A stretch of 64,000 nucleotides of DNA from Dyadobacter sp. 676 (GTDB lineage Bacteria > Bacteroidota > Bacteroidia > Cytophagales > Spirosomataceae): contig NZ_CP159289.1 of NCBI RefSeq assembly GCF_040448675.1, positions 7,220,079 through 7,284,078 of the forward strand, read 5' to 3'. Shown piece after piece: positions 44,882 through 53,674 of the stretch (its first letter is position 1; each line of letters opens with the position of its first letter). A program made the position numbers and the translations under genes. The notes beneath the pieces are model-generated. The model saw only the letters and a list, made by a program, of their open reading frames with translations. It made no database searches and was not told where the DNA came from.

Positions 44882-45370
44882 TTGTATTGTAGAAGTTTCA
44901 GCGGATACGATGGAATTGAAAAGTAGCTCTATTGATCCAGATAGGCAAATCCTTCTATCATAATTTTACTCCGGAGAAGTCGTGCAATGGTTTAGGAGTA
45001 CTATTAGTTCCTCAAGAAAAGCGCGTGTCTGTCTCTGAGGCCGGATACCGGTTGGAATATACCAATTTAAGCACTTTGGAAGGTTGTTTGAACGATACTT
45101 CGGATCAAAGCCCAAGAAGTGGAGCACCAATTGTATTGTCTGAAATAAACCGACTAGGGACCTGGGATCTCCCGGCAAGTGGTTCGGACTGTATCCAAGA
45201 TTCGCCAGAAAAACACCTCACCTTAACGCGCTAAAAATTGAATAGACAATGGTTCGAGTCGGATTGCCGTCTTGCGCAAGCCTATTTTCTAAGTAAGCAA
45301 AGTATTGTGTTCTTGGGCATTGGATCAATTGAATGGATAATAATTCCCTGTGATCTTCCGCATCCCGCGC
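44882..45370. other. Segment without recognised gene
   Basis: A 100-codon plus-strand frame (44932-45234) has no recognisable motif. No hairpin or repeat stands out. Probably debris between modules. Confidence 0.4.
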
Positions 45371-45583
45371 TTATCTTTTATTCCAGATCCACTGCCATGC
45401 CGAGCGCTTCCAATCTCGGATGAGCTCTCCACCCTGACAGCGCCAAAACCGCTTTGAGTAATGCCGATAGAATTCAGCGGCCTGCTCTTTGCTCTTCTTA
45501 CACTGAAGAAAGTAAATCTCCACGTATTTCTGCTGGGGAGGAACATCACATCCGCGCCCGGAATTTTTACGCCCGGGATTCAT
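45371..45583 (-). CDS. Small Trp-rich protein, module B
   Basis: 70 residues ending LIRDWKRSAWQWIWNKR, paralogous to 35730-35939. It has the same YFLQ strand, FYRHYSKRFW helix and Trp-rich tail. It overlaps the upstream HTH gene by 4 bases (ATGA). Conserved pairing with the HTH gene in both modules suggests the two proteins act together. Confidence 0.65.
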   Translation of the reverse strand: MNPGRKNSGRGCDVPPQQKYVEIYFLQCKKSKEQAAEFYRHYSKRFWRCQGGELIRDWKRSAWQWIWNKR

Positions 45584-45909
45584 GCTTTTCCGGTCAAGAT
45601 CGGGATTTTAGCTTTTTGGATCATCGCTTCAATATCGTCCCGGTCGTAGTAAATTACCCCGCCCAATCTAACAAATGCAAGCTGACGATTAGCCCTAAGG
45701 GCTAACAACTTGCCCGTGGAAAGGTTTAGCAGCTTTCTAACCTCGGACGATTTCAGCCATTTCTTCCCAGGCTTGTCAATCGGAATCGCTCTGACTTTTC
45801 TGATTTCTGCTAATAGCTCATCCCTGACATCTCTCAGGTCAGAAAGCGTCACTAATTGATCTGGCGAAAGGCCGCCTTTGGCCCATTCTGTCCCCCTCAT
45901 CCCTTCCAT
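45580..45909 (-). CDS. Helix-turn-helix (excisionase-like) protein, module B
   Basis: 109 residues. LVTLSDLRDVRDELLAEIRK precedes the winged HTH KKWLKSSEVRKLLNLSTGKL and FVRLGGVIYYDRDDIEAM. It is the paralog of 35936-36256 and could be the excisionase or regulator of the element carrying module B. Confidence 0.8.
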   Translation of the reverse strand: MEGMRGTEWAKGGLSPDQLVTLSDLRDVRDELLAEIRKVRAIPIDKPGKKWLKSSEVRKLLNLSTGKLLALRANRQLAFVRLGGVIYYDRDDIEAMIQKAKIPILTGKA

Positions 45910-46024
45910 CTCTCTACTGTTTTATTTTTCCGAAGAACCCAAAGCTAAAAGCAGCCACGGGGAATTCCTAGACATACTTGAATTCCAGGCAGGTAAAACC
46001 AGTGCTATATATTTAGCGGGAACG

Positions 46025-47455
46025 CTATGCGGATGTCTTGACAATCGCATTTATTCTCTCTTCAAACGCAGATTCTGCTAATTCCAGCAAATGGGACACA
46101 CGCGAGAAAACCACATCCAGATCTTCTTTGTCAAGCTCGTAATGAAAGTTGTACCTGGCTTCCAGATAGGCATCTTCCAAAAGTTGTATGAGCCGTTCTT
46201 CCTCCGGGGAACCGCCAGGGAAGATCTCATTCAACTGGGGCGCGACCCGGTGGTTGAAGTTTTTAAGCAACCGGATCGAATGGGTACGCTTTTCATTGCC
46301 CAGCAGTGAGATTACCATACTGCGGTATGTAATTTCCACGGTCTGCTGAAGCATAAACATTGATAGCGCATATTCCCTTGTCTCTTCGTAGCAGCAGGCG
46401 CCGTGAAAAAAATTCCTCGCTTTGGACATGCCTGCGAAAAAGTCTTGCCTGGACTTCGCTATCAATTCGGTTAGCTTTTCTGGCGCAATTTTGGGTATGG
46501 CGGTGCCCTTTTTCTGATAAACCAGGTTTTCTGCCGTGCACACCAGCGAAAAATAGATATGCCCGCTTTCAAGGCAGTGACGCAAGTCGGCCATCTTTCG
46601 GATGGTGCAGCAGATTTTATCTTCACCCGCGGTGATCACCTCAATAATGGGCTCCAGCTCTTTAAAAGGCTTATGATTGTTGTCTGGCAGCACTATCAAC
46701 AGATCCCGGTATGGTGTTTGCTCTGCCGCTGACAAGACAGCAGAATGTCGTATCTCGAATAGCAGTTCTGGCTGAAGTGCCGATTTCAGCAATTCGGTTA
46801 TCGCCCGGCTCGCGGCAGACCATGCAGCAGTATGGACCGAGGATAAATTCCGCTCGCCTTGTGAGTGCACAAGATAAATCGCTTCCAAAAGTGTTTCTAA
46901 TAGTTCATACTGAACAACCTCTACGCATTCCCCGGTTGCTTCGCATATACTGACCCTTCCTAACCCATATTCTATCCAGTCCTCTAATATCCGCTGCCAG
47001 TCGTCATAGTCGTAACTGTCGAAAACACGCTTTATCGCCAGGATCGGCCGCTCGGCTTCCGCGAACGTTAACCTGCGGATCGCCCCGCCGTACTGTTCGT
47101 TTAGAGCCCCTATGTCCCTAAGGTATTGACGATCTGCCGCAATTCGCTCCGGACTGAACGCAGGGAAGCTACCGGTGGGAAAAACTTCATTCTGCTCGCG
47201 CGCTACTTCAAGCATGAGCTTGCTCGCCTTGATTATGCTACTTAATTGCCTTCCAAGGTACAGGACTGCGGAGGGGTCGCCCTGAAATGAAAATGGTTGA
47301 TCAGTGGTAACAGCTTTTAACAAATACCACAGCTCTGTGCGCATATGATCCAGATCGGATTCGTGAAAAACGTCGACAATTATCTGATGGGCGTCCGCAA
47401 GCTTCTGCGCATTGCTAAGCGGACTTTCGTTCGATGCTGAAATAACTGGCTCCAT
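46025..47455 (-). CDS. Large HEPN-domain protein, module B
   Basis: 476 residues from the ATG at 47455, aligned with the module A start. Conserved blocks are QPFSFQGDPSAVLYLGRQLS, LAIKRVFDSYDYDDWQRILE, ICEATGECVEVVQYELLE, YRDLLIVLPDNNHKPFKELE, and the HEPN region YALSMFMLQQTVEITYRSMV with NEKRTHSIRLLKNFNHRVAP. Identity with module A is high in these blocks and low between them. The HEPN fold suggests RNA cleavage or RNA binding; the rest is uncharacterised. Divergent XRE gene as in module A. Confidence 0.75.
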   Translation of the reverse strand: MEPVISASNESPLSNAQKLADAHQIIVDVFHESDLDHMRTELWYLLKAVTTDQPFSFQGDPSAVLYLGRQLSSIIKASKLMLEVAREQNEVFPTGSFPAFSPERIAADRQYLRDIGALNEQYGGAIRRLTFAEAERPILAIKRVFDSYDYDDWQRILEDWIEYGLGRVSICEATGECVEVVQYELLETLLEAIYLVHSQGERNLSSVHTAAWSAASRAITELLKSALQPELLFEIRHSAVLSAAEQTPYRDLLIVLPDNNHKPFKELEPIIEVITAGEDKICCTIRKMADLRHCLESGHIYFSLVCTAENLVYQKKGTAIPKIAPEKLTELIAKSRQDFFAGMSKARNFFHGACCYEETREYALSMFMLQQTVEITYRSMVISLLGNEKRTHSIRLLKNFNHRVAPQLNEIFPGGSPEEERLIQLLEDAYLEARYNFHYELDKEDLDVVFSRVSHLLELAESAFEERINAIVKTSA

Positions 47456-47559
47456 ATCCTTGTCTTTTTCAAGCAAAAAACGGAGACGCCGCCCGGGTGG
47501 CGAACCATATCCAGTTGTAGTCTACCATTCAGCCGCAGTAAAACACTTGCCGGCGACTG

Positions 47560-47590
47560 TTGACCTTAGCCAGGATATTTCTTTTATTTG
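47560..47590 (+). promoter_or_regulatory. Putative promoter of XRE gene B
   Basis: TTGACC at 47560 and TTTATTTG at 47583-47590, then TAACC and the ATG at 47596. The same elements and spacing occur in module A while surrounding bases differ. Confidence 0.55.
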
Positions 47591-47595
47591 TAACC

Positions 47596-47991
47596 ATGAG
47601 CACAGCAACAAAAACTAATCATATTGGTTACAAGATCGGTCGCATTCGCGAACTGCGCGGTCTTAAGCAAGAGTTTGTCGCACATGAACTGAAGGTTAGC
47701 CAGCAAACCGTGTCAAAAATTGAGCAGAGTGAGACAGTTGATGAGGAGTTACTCGAGCAGATCGGTAAGATTCTCGGCGTTTCAGCGGAAGGAATTAAGA
47801 ACTTCAGCGAAGAAGCTGTGTTTAATATTATTGCCAATACTTTTAATAATACCAGTAACGACAACTCAACACTCATCGCCAGCGCGCTAAACTATCAGCC
47901 GACTTTCAACACTATCGAGAAAATCGTTGAACTATATGAGCGGCTACTTCAAAGCGAACGTGAGAAAATCGAGCTATTAAAGAATAAATAA
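47596..47991 (+). CDS. XRE-family regulator, module B
   Basis: 131 residues. HTH IRELRGLKQEFVAHELKVSQ then QTVSKIEQSE is identical to module A over these residues. The linker differs (NNTSNDNSTLIASALNYQPT) and the coiled coil is shorter (YERLLQSEREKIELLKNK). An identical recognition helix suggests that both regulators read the same operator, so they may cross-regulate both modules. Confidence 0.88.
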   Translation: MSTATKTNHIGYKIGRIRELRGLKQEFVAHELKVSQQTVSKIEQSETVDEELLEQIGKILGVSAEGIKNFSEEAVFNIIANTFNNTSNDNSTLIASALNYQPTFNTIEKIVELYERLLQSEREKIELLKNK

Positions 47992-48025
47992 TAACGAGAG
48001 CCACGGTACCGCGGCTTTCGTTATT
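47990..48025. terminator. Bidirectional terminator
   Basis: AATAACGAGAGCCACGG pairs with CCGCGGCTTTCGTTATT (two mismatches), between the convergent XRE gene B and frame-broken gene B. Same position as the module A terminator. Confidence 0.8.
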
Positions 48026-48037
48026 TGGTAAATACCC

Positions 48038-48495
48038 TTACTGCCGAGGCTTTCGTCCCCGAGGCTTGCCGGTATATTCTGGTTTTGGTACTTCGTTTTC
48101 AATAGCAAGTTCATAACCTTTGGTGGACTGGTCGAAATCAAAAGTCGAGATTTTGAAAATTAGCTTTTGACTTTCAAAATCAACTCCGCCTTTTTTAATA
48201 TACCGGAAAGCGGAATTACATGGCCACGGCCGCTTTTTTCGAACGAAAAGGTCTGATCCGAATTGGCAGCTGTGATAAGGTATAGGGATTTGATTTTACG
48301 CTTCGCCTCCTGACTACCGATTTTAAAATAGGCAGATTCCGGATCAATTCCTAGATCGCGTAATGTGGCAGCGGGAAAAACCAGCTTGCCGGAGTTAGAA
48401 ATGTAGCCTGTTGGAAGCGGTGCTACTTTAGAGGCCACTTTGGTTTTCAACACGTTTTCCTCCGGGGAAAAGAATTTAATTGCCTTTAACTTCAT
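48038..48495 (-). CDS. Conserved small protein with reading-frame break and slippery site, module B
   Basis: The first frame (48495-48160) reads MKLKAIKFFSPEEN ... GRGHVIPLSGILKK then departs to a stop. At TTA AAA AAG the frame offers a perfect A-AAA-AAG slippery heptamer. A -1 slip continues as GGVDFESQKLIFKISTFDFD ... EYTGKPRGRKPRQ to the stop at 48038. The fused product would be about 152 residues. The matching tail and frame offset in module A argue against a simple sequencing error. Function unknown; the tail is basic and may bind nucleic acid. Confidence 0.7.
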
Positions 48496-48776
48496 GAGTG
48501 CGATTGATTGTTTGTTGCGAATATATATTACTTTCGCGAAAGCAAGTATTTACTCCCAAAATTGCTTTTCGATTCATCGCATTTCTTAACTCCGTCGTTT
48601 GTCACCAGCATACTCCCAAGTGCAACCTTTATTGAGGTCCGCAAATTAGTGGAAAAACCTTGTCTTAAGGGCGAAACTAACACCGATCAATGCAATGATC
48701 AGCATAAGCTGATATCTGTCTGTCGGCAATTAAGTATTAGGACGGTTCAGTTATCGCCTTCCATCTTTCCAATAGC

Positions 48777-48837
48777 CTCAAATTTTTCTTACAATCCCCC
48801 GGGTACTCATGAGAGGGAGTTGTAAGAAAAATTTGAG
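48777..48837. repeat. Long perfect hairpin
   Basis: CTCAAATTTTTCTTACAA (48777-48794) pairs perfectly with 48820-48837 around 25 bases that include CCCCCGGG. No gene ends nearby. It may be an origin, recombination or transposon-derived (MITE-like) structure. Confidence 0.85.
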
Positions 48838-48914
48838 AAATTATCGATGCAACCAGCACCGTTAAACTCTGCACCGTACTACCCGGCATTCAGAAAAATG
48901 CCCTCGTGTGTCGA

Positions 48915-49055
48915 AAAGTCAGTTTTGTTCTTAAAAAGTCAATTATGGGACTCAATAATTTATTTTTGATCTCAAAGCGTCTATTTTCAGTCCAAAACAC
49001 TTGTTTGGCCTATTTCTGATCAAAAGATGATCAATTTAGACCAAAAAGGATCTTC
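48915..49055. repeat. Phased GAYC/GTC repeat array
   Basis: Short G-A/T-C cores (GTCA, GACTC, GATC, GTCC, GACC) recur at about 20-base spacing at 48918, 48938, 48968 and 48990, then about every 10-11 bases from 49018 to 49052. A/T-rich stretches separate them. It resembles the array at 59051-59141 and may be an iteron-like origin. Confidence 0.4.
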
Positions 49056-49332
49056 TATGTCCGCAAAGCCCTAAACTTCCATTAAACACCTGTGTTTCCG
49101 TGTCCGGCCAGATGTCCGGTTGTATCACAACCGCGGCCCGGGGGCCGATCTGGCCCGCCTGTTCACTCCGTAGTCGTGGGCGGGAGATTCCCAAAGAGTT
49201 GGTCAAACTTTTCCAATTATTTAGATTACCGGATTTTACGGGCTCTATAGTATTTTTTTTATAAAAATTCAGCTTACGTTATTACCATTATAAAAAAATT
49301 ATTTATAATTGTCCCAAATAAAAATATCCCCC

Positions 49333-50499
49333 ATGAAGATAAAAATTCTACTTATATGTAGCTTTCTAGGGCTGCTTTTTACCACGTCATGTCAAGAGAA
49401 CGCTTCACTGGCTCCATCACAAAAGTCTAATGCGGTTAATTTAGATAGCGATCCAAATGCCAAATTAGCCTTGACCTTAAAAGAACAAATGGCAGGAGTG
49501 CAATCAGAGTTTCATACCTATATGTTGTCTCTGCCGCTAAGTAAAGAATATACAGAAGATCCGATATGGGATCAGACTCGTTCGTTGACAAAGGGGGACA
49601 CGTCTGTTTTCGAGGTGCCATTTGAGGAAAAGAATTTCAAGCGGAGAACTTTGACAGCCAAGCGGATAAACGGGCGAAACTTGTTCACAATTAAAATAGA
49701 AAATTTTGGTCCACCTTATAGTGCGTTACTCCCGTCAGTTCAATATATTCACTTCCCCAGACATTCTGATAGTGCCAGAGGAGGTCGGGTGTTAGCCGGA
49801 GGACATAATTGTGGAAGCTGTCATAACTACGCGTGGTGGGACACCTTCGATGAAGTAACCATTATTGGTACAGCGCCCGCAAATAACGACCCATTTGTTC
49901 CAGACTATTGGGGTGGGAATCAGTCATACAACAACGGCACTGTCATTTATCCATACAGCACTTACGCCGTTGATCTATTGGACAATCCATGTTTATCAAG
50001 TGTTTTCAATCAAATGCGGAAAGGACGATTTGACAATAAAGTTCAGCAAATTCTTACGAATTTCGATCTATCCAGTAGCTTTAAATTTACAATTGATGAA
50101 GCTTTTATGGCCGATAAGAATACAAATGCTACCGTCACAGTATCGGCTGCCGGGCCGCTAATCACTCTCAACACGAACGCCCTTGCATATGCATCACAAG
50201 AATTTATAGCCAAGGTTATTTATCATGAAGCTTTGCATGTTTTTCTTAACGGACAAACAAATCAGGCCGATCACAATACAATGGCTACAAAATTTGTTGA
50301 ACCAATGGCGCAGGGTCTAATGTCTTGGTTTTCGCTCAGTCCTACCGACGCCAGGGGTTTGGCTTGGTCTGGTCTCAAAGGCACTCCGGCGTGGAACGCC
50401 TTGTCGCCTAGCGAACAGCTATCTTACAAAGGAATTGGGGATAGGTTTAAGAATTTGGATAATGGATATAATCATCAATATGGCCATGCGTGTCCTTAA
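49333..50499 (+). CDS. Lipoprotein with HExxH zinc-metalloprotease motif
   Basis: 388 residues from the ATG at 49333. Lipoprotein signal LLICSFLGLLFTTSCQ (Cys 20). A middle region has CGSCHNYAWW near 160 (a CxxCH, probably not heme). The C-terminal domain has FIAKVIYHEALHVFLNGQ near 300 (HExxH) and a further His, QADHNTMATKFV. This pattern is common in Bacteroidota secreted putative peptidases and in C-terminal domains of polymorphic toxins. A secreted partner gene overlaps its end. Confidence 0.75.
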   Translation: MKIKILLICSFLGLLFTTSCQENASLAPSQKSNAVNLDSDPNAKLALTLKEQMAGVQSEFHTYMLSLPLSKEYTEDPIWDQTRSLTKGDTSVFEVPFEEKNFKRRTLTAKRINGRNLFTIKIENFGPPYSALLPSVQYIHFPRHSDSARGGRVLAGGHNCGSCHNYAWWDTFDEVTIIGTAPANNDPFVPDYWGGNQSYNNGTVIYPYSTYAVDLLDNPCLSSVFNQMRKGRFDNKVQQILTNFDLSSSFKFTIDEAFMADKNTNATVTVSAAGPLITLNTNALAYASQEFIAKVIYHEALHVFLNGQTNQADHNTMATKFVEPMAQGLMSWFSLSPTDARGLAWSGLKGTPAWNALSPSEQLSYKGIGDRFKNLDNGYNHQYGHACP

Positions 50500-51022
50500 A
50501 ATATTAGCACTAATTCTATTTTTATCTGATTTCGCTGTCGCCCAAGACTGGGCGGTGCCAAAATTCTATATTGAAGATGTTAGTAAAGAAGCTGGTAAGG
50601 GTATGGACATGTATTCCTTTCTAGAGAAAGACATTGACAAAATAAAGTCAGACAGTTTGGCAACATGGGGAGTTTTCTTTTTTCGAGTGACCAGACAGGG
50701 AAAAATAGACAGTTTATTTTATAAAGGGACGCTAAAAAAAGAAGTCGCAGATCTGATCAATAAGAACATCAAATTAACGGAAGGGCACTGGAAAGTATCC
50801 AAAACAGCCACTTCGGTTAAAAAACTGTGGTTTGTCTACCCTTATTTTAACATGGGCAACCGAAATTGTCTTGATTTTGATTGCTCGGCGGTGGCTAAGG
50901 TACTGCAAGCAAATATTACCGATATGGCGGAAGCTATGGGAACGATGAGCCTGTACACCGAAAGCAAGAATGCTTATTTTATTCGCCCGACGAAAACCGG
51001 GTTCGGATATGATCGGGAATGA
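50486..51022 (+). CDS. Small secreted protein, partner of metalloprotease-like lipoprotein
   Basis: 178 residues from the ATG at 50486 (MRVLKILALILFLSDFAVAQ, a signal peptide); other ATGs lie at 50462 and 50480. The mature part reads WGVFFFRVTRQGKIDSLFYK and later NRNCLDFDCSAVAKVLQANI. No family is recognised. It overlaps the previous gene by 14 bases, so it is co-translated and probably works with it, perhaps as periplasmic inhibitor or immunity protein. Confidence 0.65.
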   Translation: MRVLKILALILFLSDFAVAQDWAVPKFYIEDVSKEAGKGMDMYSFLEKDIDKIKSDSLATWGVFFFRVTRQGKIDSLFYKGTLKKEVADLINKNIKLTEGHWKVSKTATSVKKLWFVYPYFNMGNRNCLDFDCSAVAKVLQANITDMAEAMGTMSLYTESKNAYFIRPTKTGFGYDRE

Positions 51023-51413
51023 TCTAGCCATAAAAAGCAGCTGACTATAAAGATATTATAACCCGTTGTGCGGTTAACCGCACTATCCATCCGTCGAAAA
51101 AATAGCTTTTCTGAGACTTTTCTATGCATACGAAAGTTTACAAATACCAGCGTTTGGTCGTAAAAGTTCATAAAGGTCTACTTCGGATACCGCAAGGAAA
51201 ATTCTAACCTTTATCCAGAATGCCAGGTCGGCTGATTAACCCCGTTTCATGATCGCTTTACGCTTCCGTGCTAAGAACTGACGAAAGCATTCCATGTTTT
51301 TTCACGTCAGCGTATTGTCTTAAAGGTTTATGTTCTAAGTAAATCGGTCTGCGAGCATTCGGCAGAGGTATTCGAAACATGCACTCGTTCGAACTATAAT
51401 TGAAGCAACGACC
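51023..51413. other. Intergenic segment with a 16-bp palindrome
   Basis: Between convergent genes. The only notable feature is GTGCGGTTAACCGCAC (51068-51083), a perfect palindrome 46 bases past the upstream stop. It could be an operator or a weak terminator stem. No gene seen. Confidence 0.5.
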
Positions 51414-53003
51414 TTAGGCGACTGAAACAGTTCTGGGGTGTTTGCTCCTCTTGACTTCCTTTTGCGGTTTTATCACGAATGTGACGGCCAGTGATAAAAT
51501 GCCGGCGAGCAGCCAGAAAGAGTCCGTCATGGCTACATTGTAATTGCCACTCGCCCAGGTTTTGAAAATCCAGTCTCCTGTGACAATCCCGTTGGTGACC
51601 GGCACCAACAGCGACAAGATTCCGCCCGTCAACAGGTAAAACCAGGTCTGGCGGGACTCGGTTTTCAACAGCAAACCAGCGATGCCCAACACCAACCAGG
51701 AAACGAAAAACACGGTCCGCACGAGAAAAACATGGTTTTCGACATTAGGTAGCCATAATTCCGCGCTGAACAAAACGGCGACAGCCGGAAAAAGCGCAAG
51801 GCAAATGGCCAGGTAGCACATGGTTACCCGGTGGTGGAATCGTTTCTGGCTGTCGGTGTAATTTTTGTTGTTCCGCGCTTCTTTCCAGAGCAGCACGCCG
51901 CTGATGATGACCAAACAAGTGAAAATCGCCATCAGGAAAAACATGGTTTTTAGCGCTAGTCCGCCGAATGTGGCGAAATGCAGCCTCCCGATCCCAGATA
52001 GAACGGATTGCGCATACGTCCTTTTCCCAGGCAAAAGATCGGAGATTACTTTACCATCACGTAGTCGCGCTGTAATCGAGCCATTGCCTGCGAAAACCAT
52101 GCGGTTTTCCATCGAAGCCGAAAGTATACCGTCCTGCCGGTCGTAGCGTTTGACCTGAATATATTTTAGATCCAGCTCGGGATTTTGCTTTCTAAATTGG
52201 CTGAGCAAATCCGTCATTTTAACTTTCTGATCTGTCACCGGCGACTTTGCGTTGACCTCCATATACCTGTCGGAAACAATGGCTTTCAGCGCTTTTTCCT
52301 GGTCTCCGCCGTAAAAAGCGACCACGACCGGCAGCAGCACCAGGAGCGACAGCATATAGTAGGCCCCGGTGATCGCGTACATCAGCTGAAACGGCAGCCC
52401 AAGCAGGCCGAATACCGTGTGAGAGCTCGTCCAGAGATTTTTTAAAGATCCTTTCAGTGAAAACCCGTGGAGCCTGGTGAAGATATTCTGCCAGTGAATC
52501 ATGACGCCCGTGACCACGGCAAATGCAAAGAAAAGCGCCACAAAACCAGCCAGATACCTGCCCAGGATTGGGATCTGGTCAAAGAAATGGAGGCGGTATA
52601 GCGTCTCGCCGATCGTCGTCGTTTCCTCCTGGCTGAATTTTCCAGTCGCGGGAGAATAAGTAGTGTAATAATGTTCTTCGGGCTCGCCTTTTTGCACGAT
52701 CAAATGCCCGTATACCTTCACCAGCGGCATTTCTTCTGACTCGGACACGATTGAAATGTCTTCCGACAAATCAAACCTCGGCTCTTCTGTTTTGAGTTTT
52801 AGCAAAACCTGGTCATAATCAACCGGGGTTGCCAGCTTCTGGCGGGCCAGTGGGTTTTCCCACTGATAAAACTCGTCCTTGAAAAGCGTGAATGCACCAG
52901 CAAAAAAGATCACATACAAGGCAAAACTGATCACGATCCCGGAAACCGTGTGGGTGCTGAATGTAATGTTGTAAAGCCGGGGAGGAAGACCTTTCAGTTT
53001 CAT
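51414..53003 (-). CDS. PepSY-associated membrane protein (iron/siderophore reductase type)
   Basis: 529 residues. N-terminal helix after LPPRLYNITFSTHTVSGIVI (His retained), a periplasmic PepSY-like segment with ATGKFSQEETTTIGETLYRL and HFFDQIPILGRYLAGF, then helices including VFGLLGLPFQLMYAITGAYY and GRLHFATFGGLALKTMFFLM. Members with these His-bearing helices are thought to bind heme and reduce ferric siderophores at the inner membrane; XusC of Bacteroides is one example. It heads a minus-strand set opposite the TonB receptor. Confidence 0.85.
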   Translation of the reverse strand: MKLKGLPPRLYNITFSTHTVSGIVISFALYVIFFAGAFTLFKDEFYQWENPLARQKLATPVDYDQVLLKLKTEEPRFDLSEDISIVSESEEMPLVKVYGHLIVQKGEPEEHYYTTYSPATGKFSQEETTTIGETLYRLHFFDQIPILGRYLAGFVALFFAFAVVTGVMIHWQNIFTRLHGFSLKGSLKNLWTSSHTVFGLLGLPFQLMYAITGAYYMLSLLVLLPVVVAFYGGDQEKALKAIVSDRYMEVNAKSPVTDQKVKMTDLLSQFRKQNPELDLKYIQVKRYDRQDGILSASMENRMVFAGNGSITARLRDGKVISDLLPGKRTYAQSVLSGIGRLHFATFGGLALKTMFFLMAIFTCLVIISGVLLWKEARNNKNYTDSQKRFHHRVTMCYLAICLALFPAVAVLFSAELWLPNVENHVFLVRTVFFVSWLVLGIAGLLLKTESRQTWFYLLTGGILSLLVPVTNGIVTGDWIFKTWASGNYNVAMTDSFWLLAGILSLAVTFVIKPQKEVKRSKHPRTVSVA

Positions 53004-53005
53004 AG

Positions 53006-53287
53006 CTATTTAAGAAAATACACCAACCAGGCGCAGAAAAGAATGGATACCAGATAAATGCCCCATACAACCCAACCATTTCGAACCAGGAATGCGGTGA
53101 CCATGAATGCCGTCCAGAGCAAAAAAACCGAGAATGCGCCGGTAATGATGACTTCGATCCGGTAGGGCAGCAGTACGGCCAGGAGCATGTGGATGGAGAT
53201 CGCCAGGAAATAGCCGCCCAATAATCCGGCGGTGATTTTCAGGGCGCGCTGGCTTTTCGAGGCCAGATACTCTTTTTTAGCGGGCAT
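53006..53287 (-). CDS. Small membrane protein, DUF3649-like
   Basis: 93 residues, three hydrophobic segments. ITAGLLGGYFLAISIHMLLA, VFLLWTAFMVTAFLVRNGW and the C-terminal IYLVSILFCAWLVYF. The GGY-x-LA start and W-x-A-x-x-x-x-A-F pattern resemble DUF3649 proteins found beside PepSY and TonB siderophore genes in other phyla. It overlaps the upstream gene by 11 bases and precedes the PepSY gene by 2. Confidence 0.65.
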   Translation of the reverse strand: MPAKKEYLASKSQRALKITAGLLGGYFLAISIHMLLAVLLPYRIEVIITGAFSVFLLWTAFMVTAFLVRNGWVVWGIYLVSILFCAWLVYFLK

Positions 53288-53588
53288 AGGAAAGCAGGTC
53301 CAGAATCAGTAAAAAATGCACAACGGCTGCCAGTCCGTAGAAATACGCCTTTCCGAGCACGCCGAACAGTTGCACTATACACATCGCCAGGGTGCAGGCC
53401 GTCAGCGCCAGCAGCAAGCCACCCGCCCAACCGTCAGACCATATATACAAAAGCGTACCGGCGCCGCTCAGCAAGGTGCCGATCAGCTGAATCCAGCGTA
53501 AATCAGGCTTGAAAAGAAAGTCCGGGAAATACCTCGAATTGGAATAGTACAGGTACATCCCTGCCAGGATCAAATAAAACTGCGTCAT
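53277..53588 (-). CDS. Small membrane protein of the iron-uptake locus
   Basis: 103 residues with about four hydrophobic segments (FYLILAGMYLYY, LIGTLLSGAGTLLYIW, GLLLALTACTLAMCIVQLFG, GLAAVVHFLLILDLL). The placement matches DUF3325-type proteins that accompany DUF3649 and PepSY proteins. It is the first gene of the minus-strand operon and divergent from the TonB receptor. Confidence 0.6.
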   Translation of the reverse strand: MTQFYLILAGMYLYYSNSRYFPDFLFKPDLRWIQLIGTLLSGAGTLLYIWSDGWAGGLLLALTACTLAMCIVQLFGVLGKAYFYGLAAVVHFLLILDLLSYAR

Positions 53589-53642
53589 AAAAAATATTTT
53601 TCCAAATATTGATTTTATTTATACCAAATACAAATAAGTACA

Positions 53643-53650
53643 TACATTTG
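53643..53650 (+). promoter_or_regulatory. Putative -7 element of TonB receptor promoter
   Basis: TACATTTG fits TAnnTTTG and lies 25 bases before the ATG at 53675. No clear -33 TTG at the right distance, so confidence is modest. Confidence 0.4.
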
Positions 53651-53674
53651 TCAAAAATTTACGTCAACCCGCTT

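Noticed and set aside
44932..45234. 100-codon plus-strand gene
   Set aside because: No recognisable motif, no terminator, and located in debris between modules.
49770..49850. CxxCH as a cytochrome c heme site
   Set aside because: Single motif in a lipoprotein with an HExxH domain and no other cytochrome features.
51068..51083. GTGCGGTTAACCGCAC as a regulator operator
   Set aside because: It lies between convergent gene ends, not in a promoter; kept only as a note in the intergenic entry.
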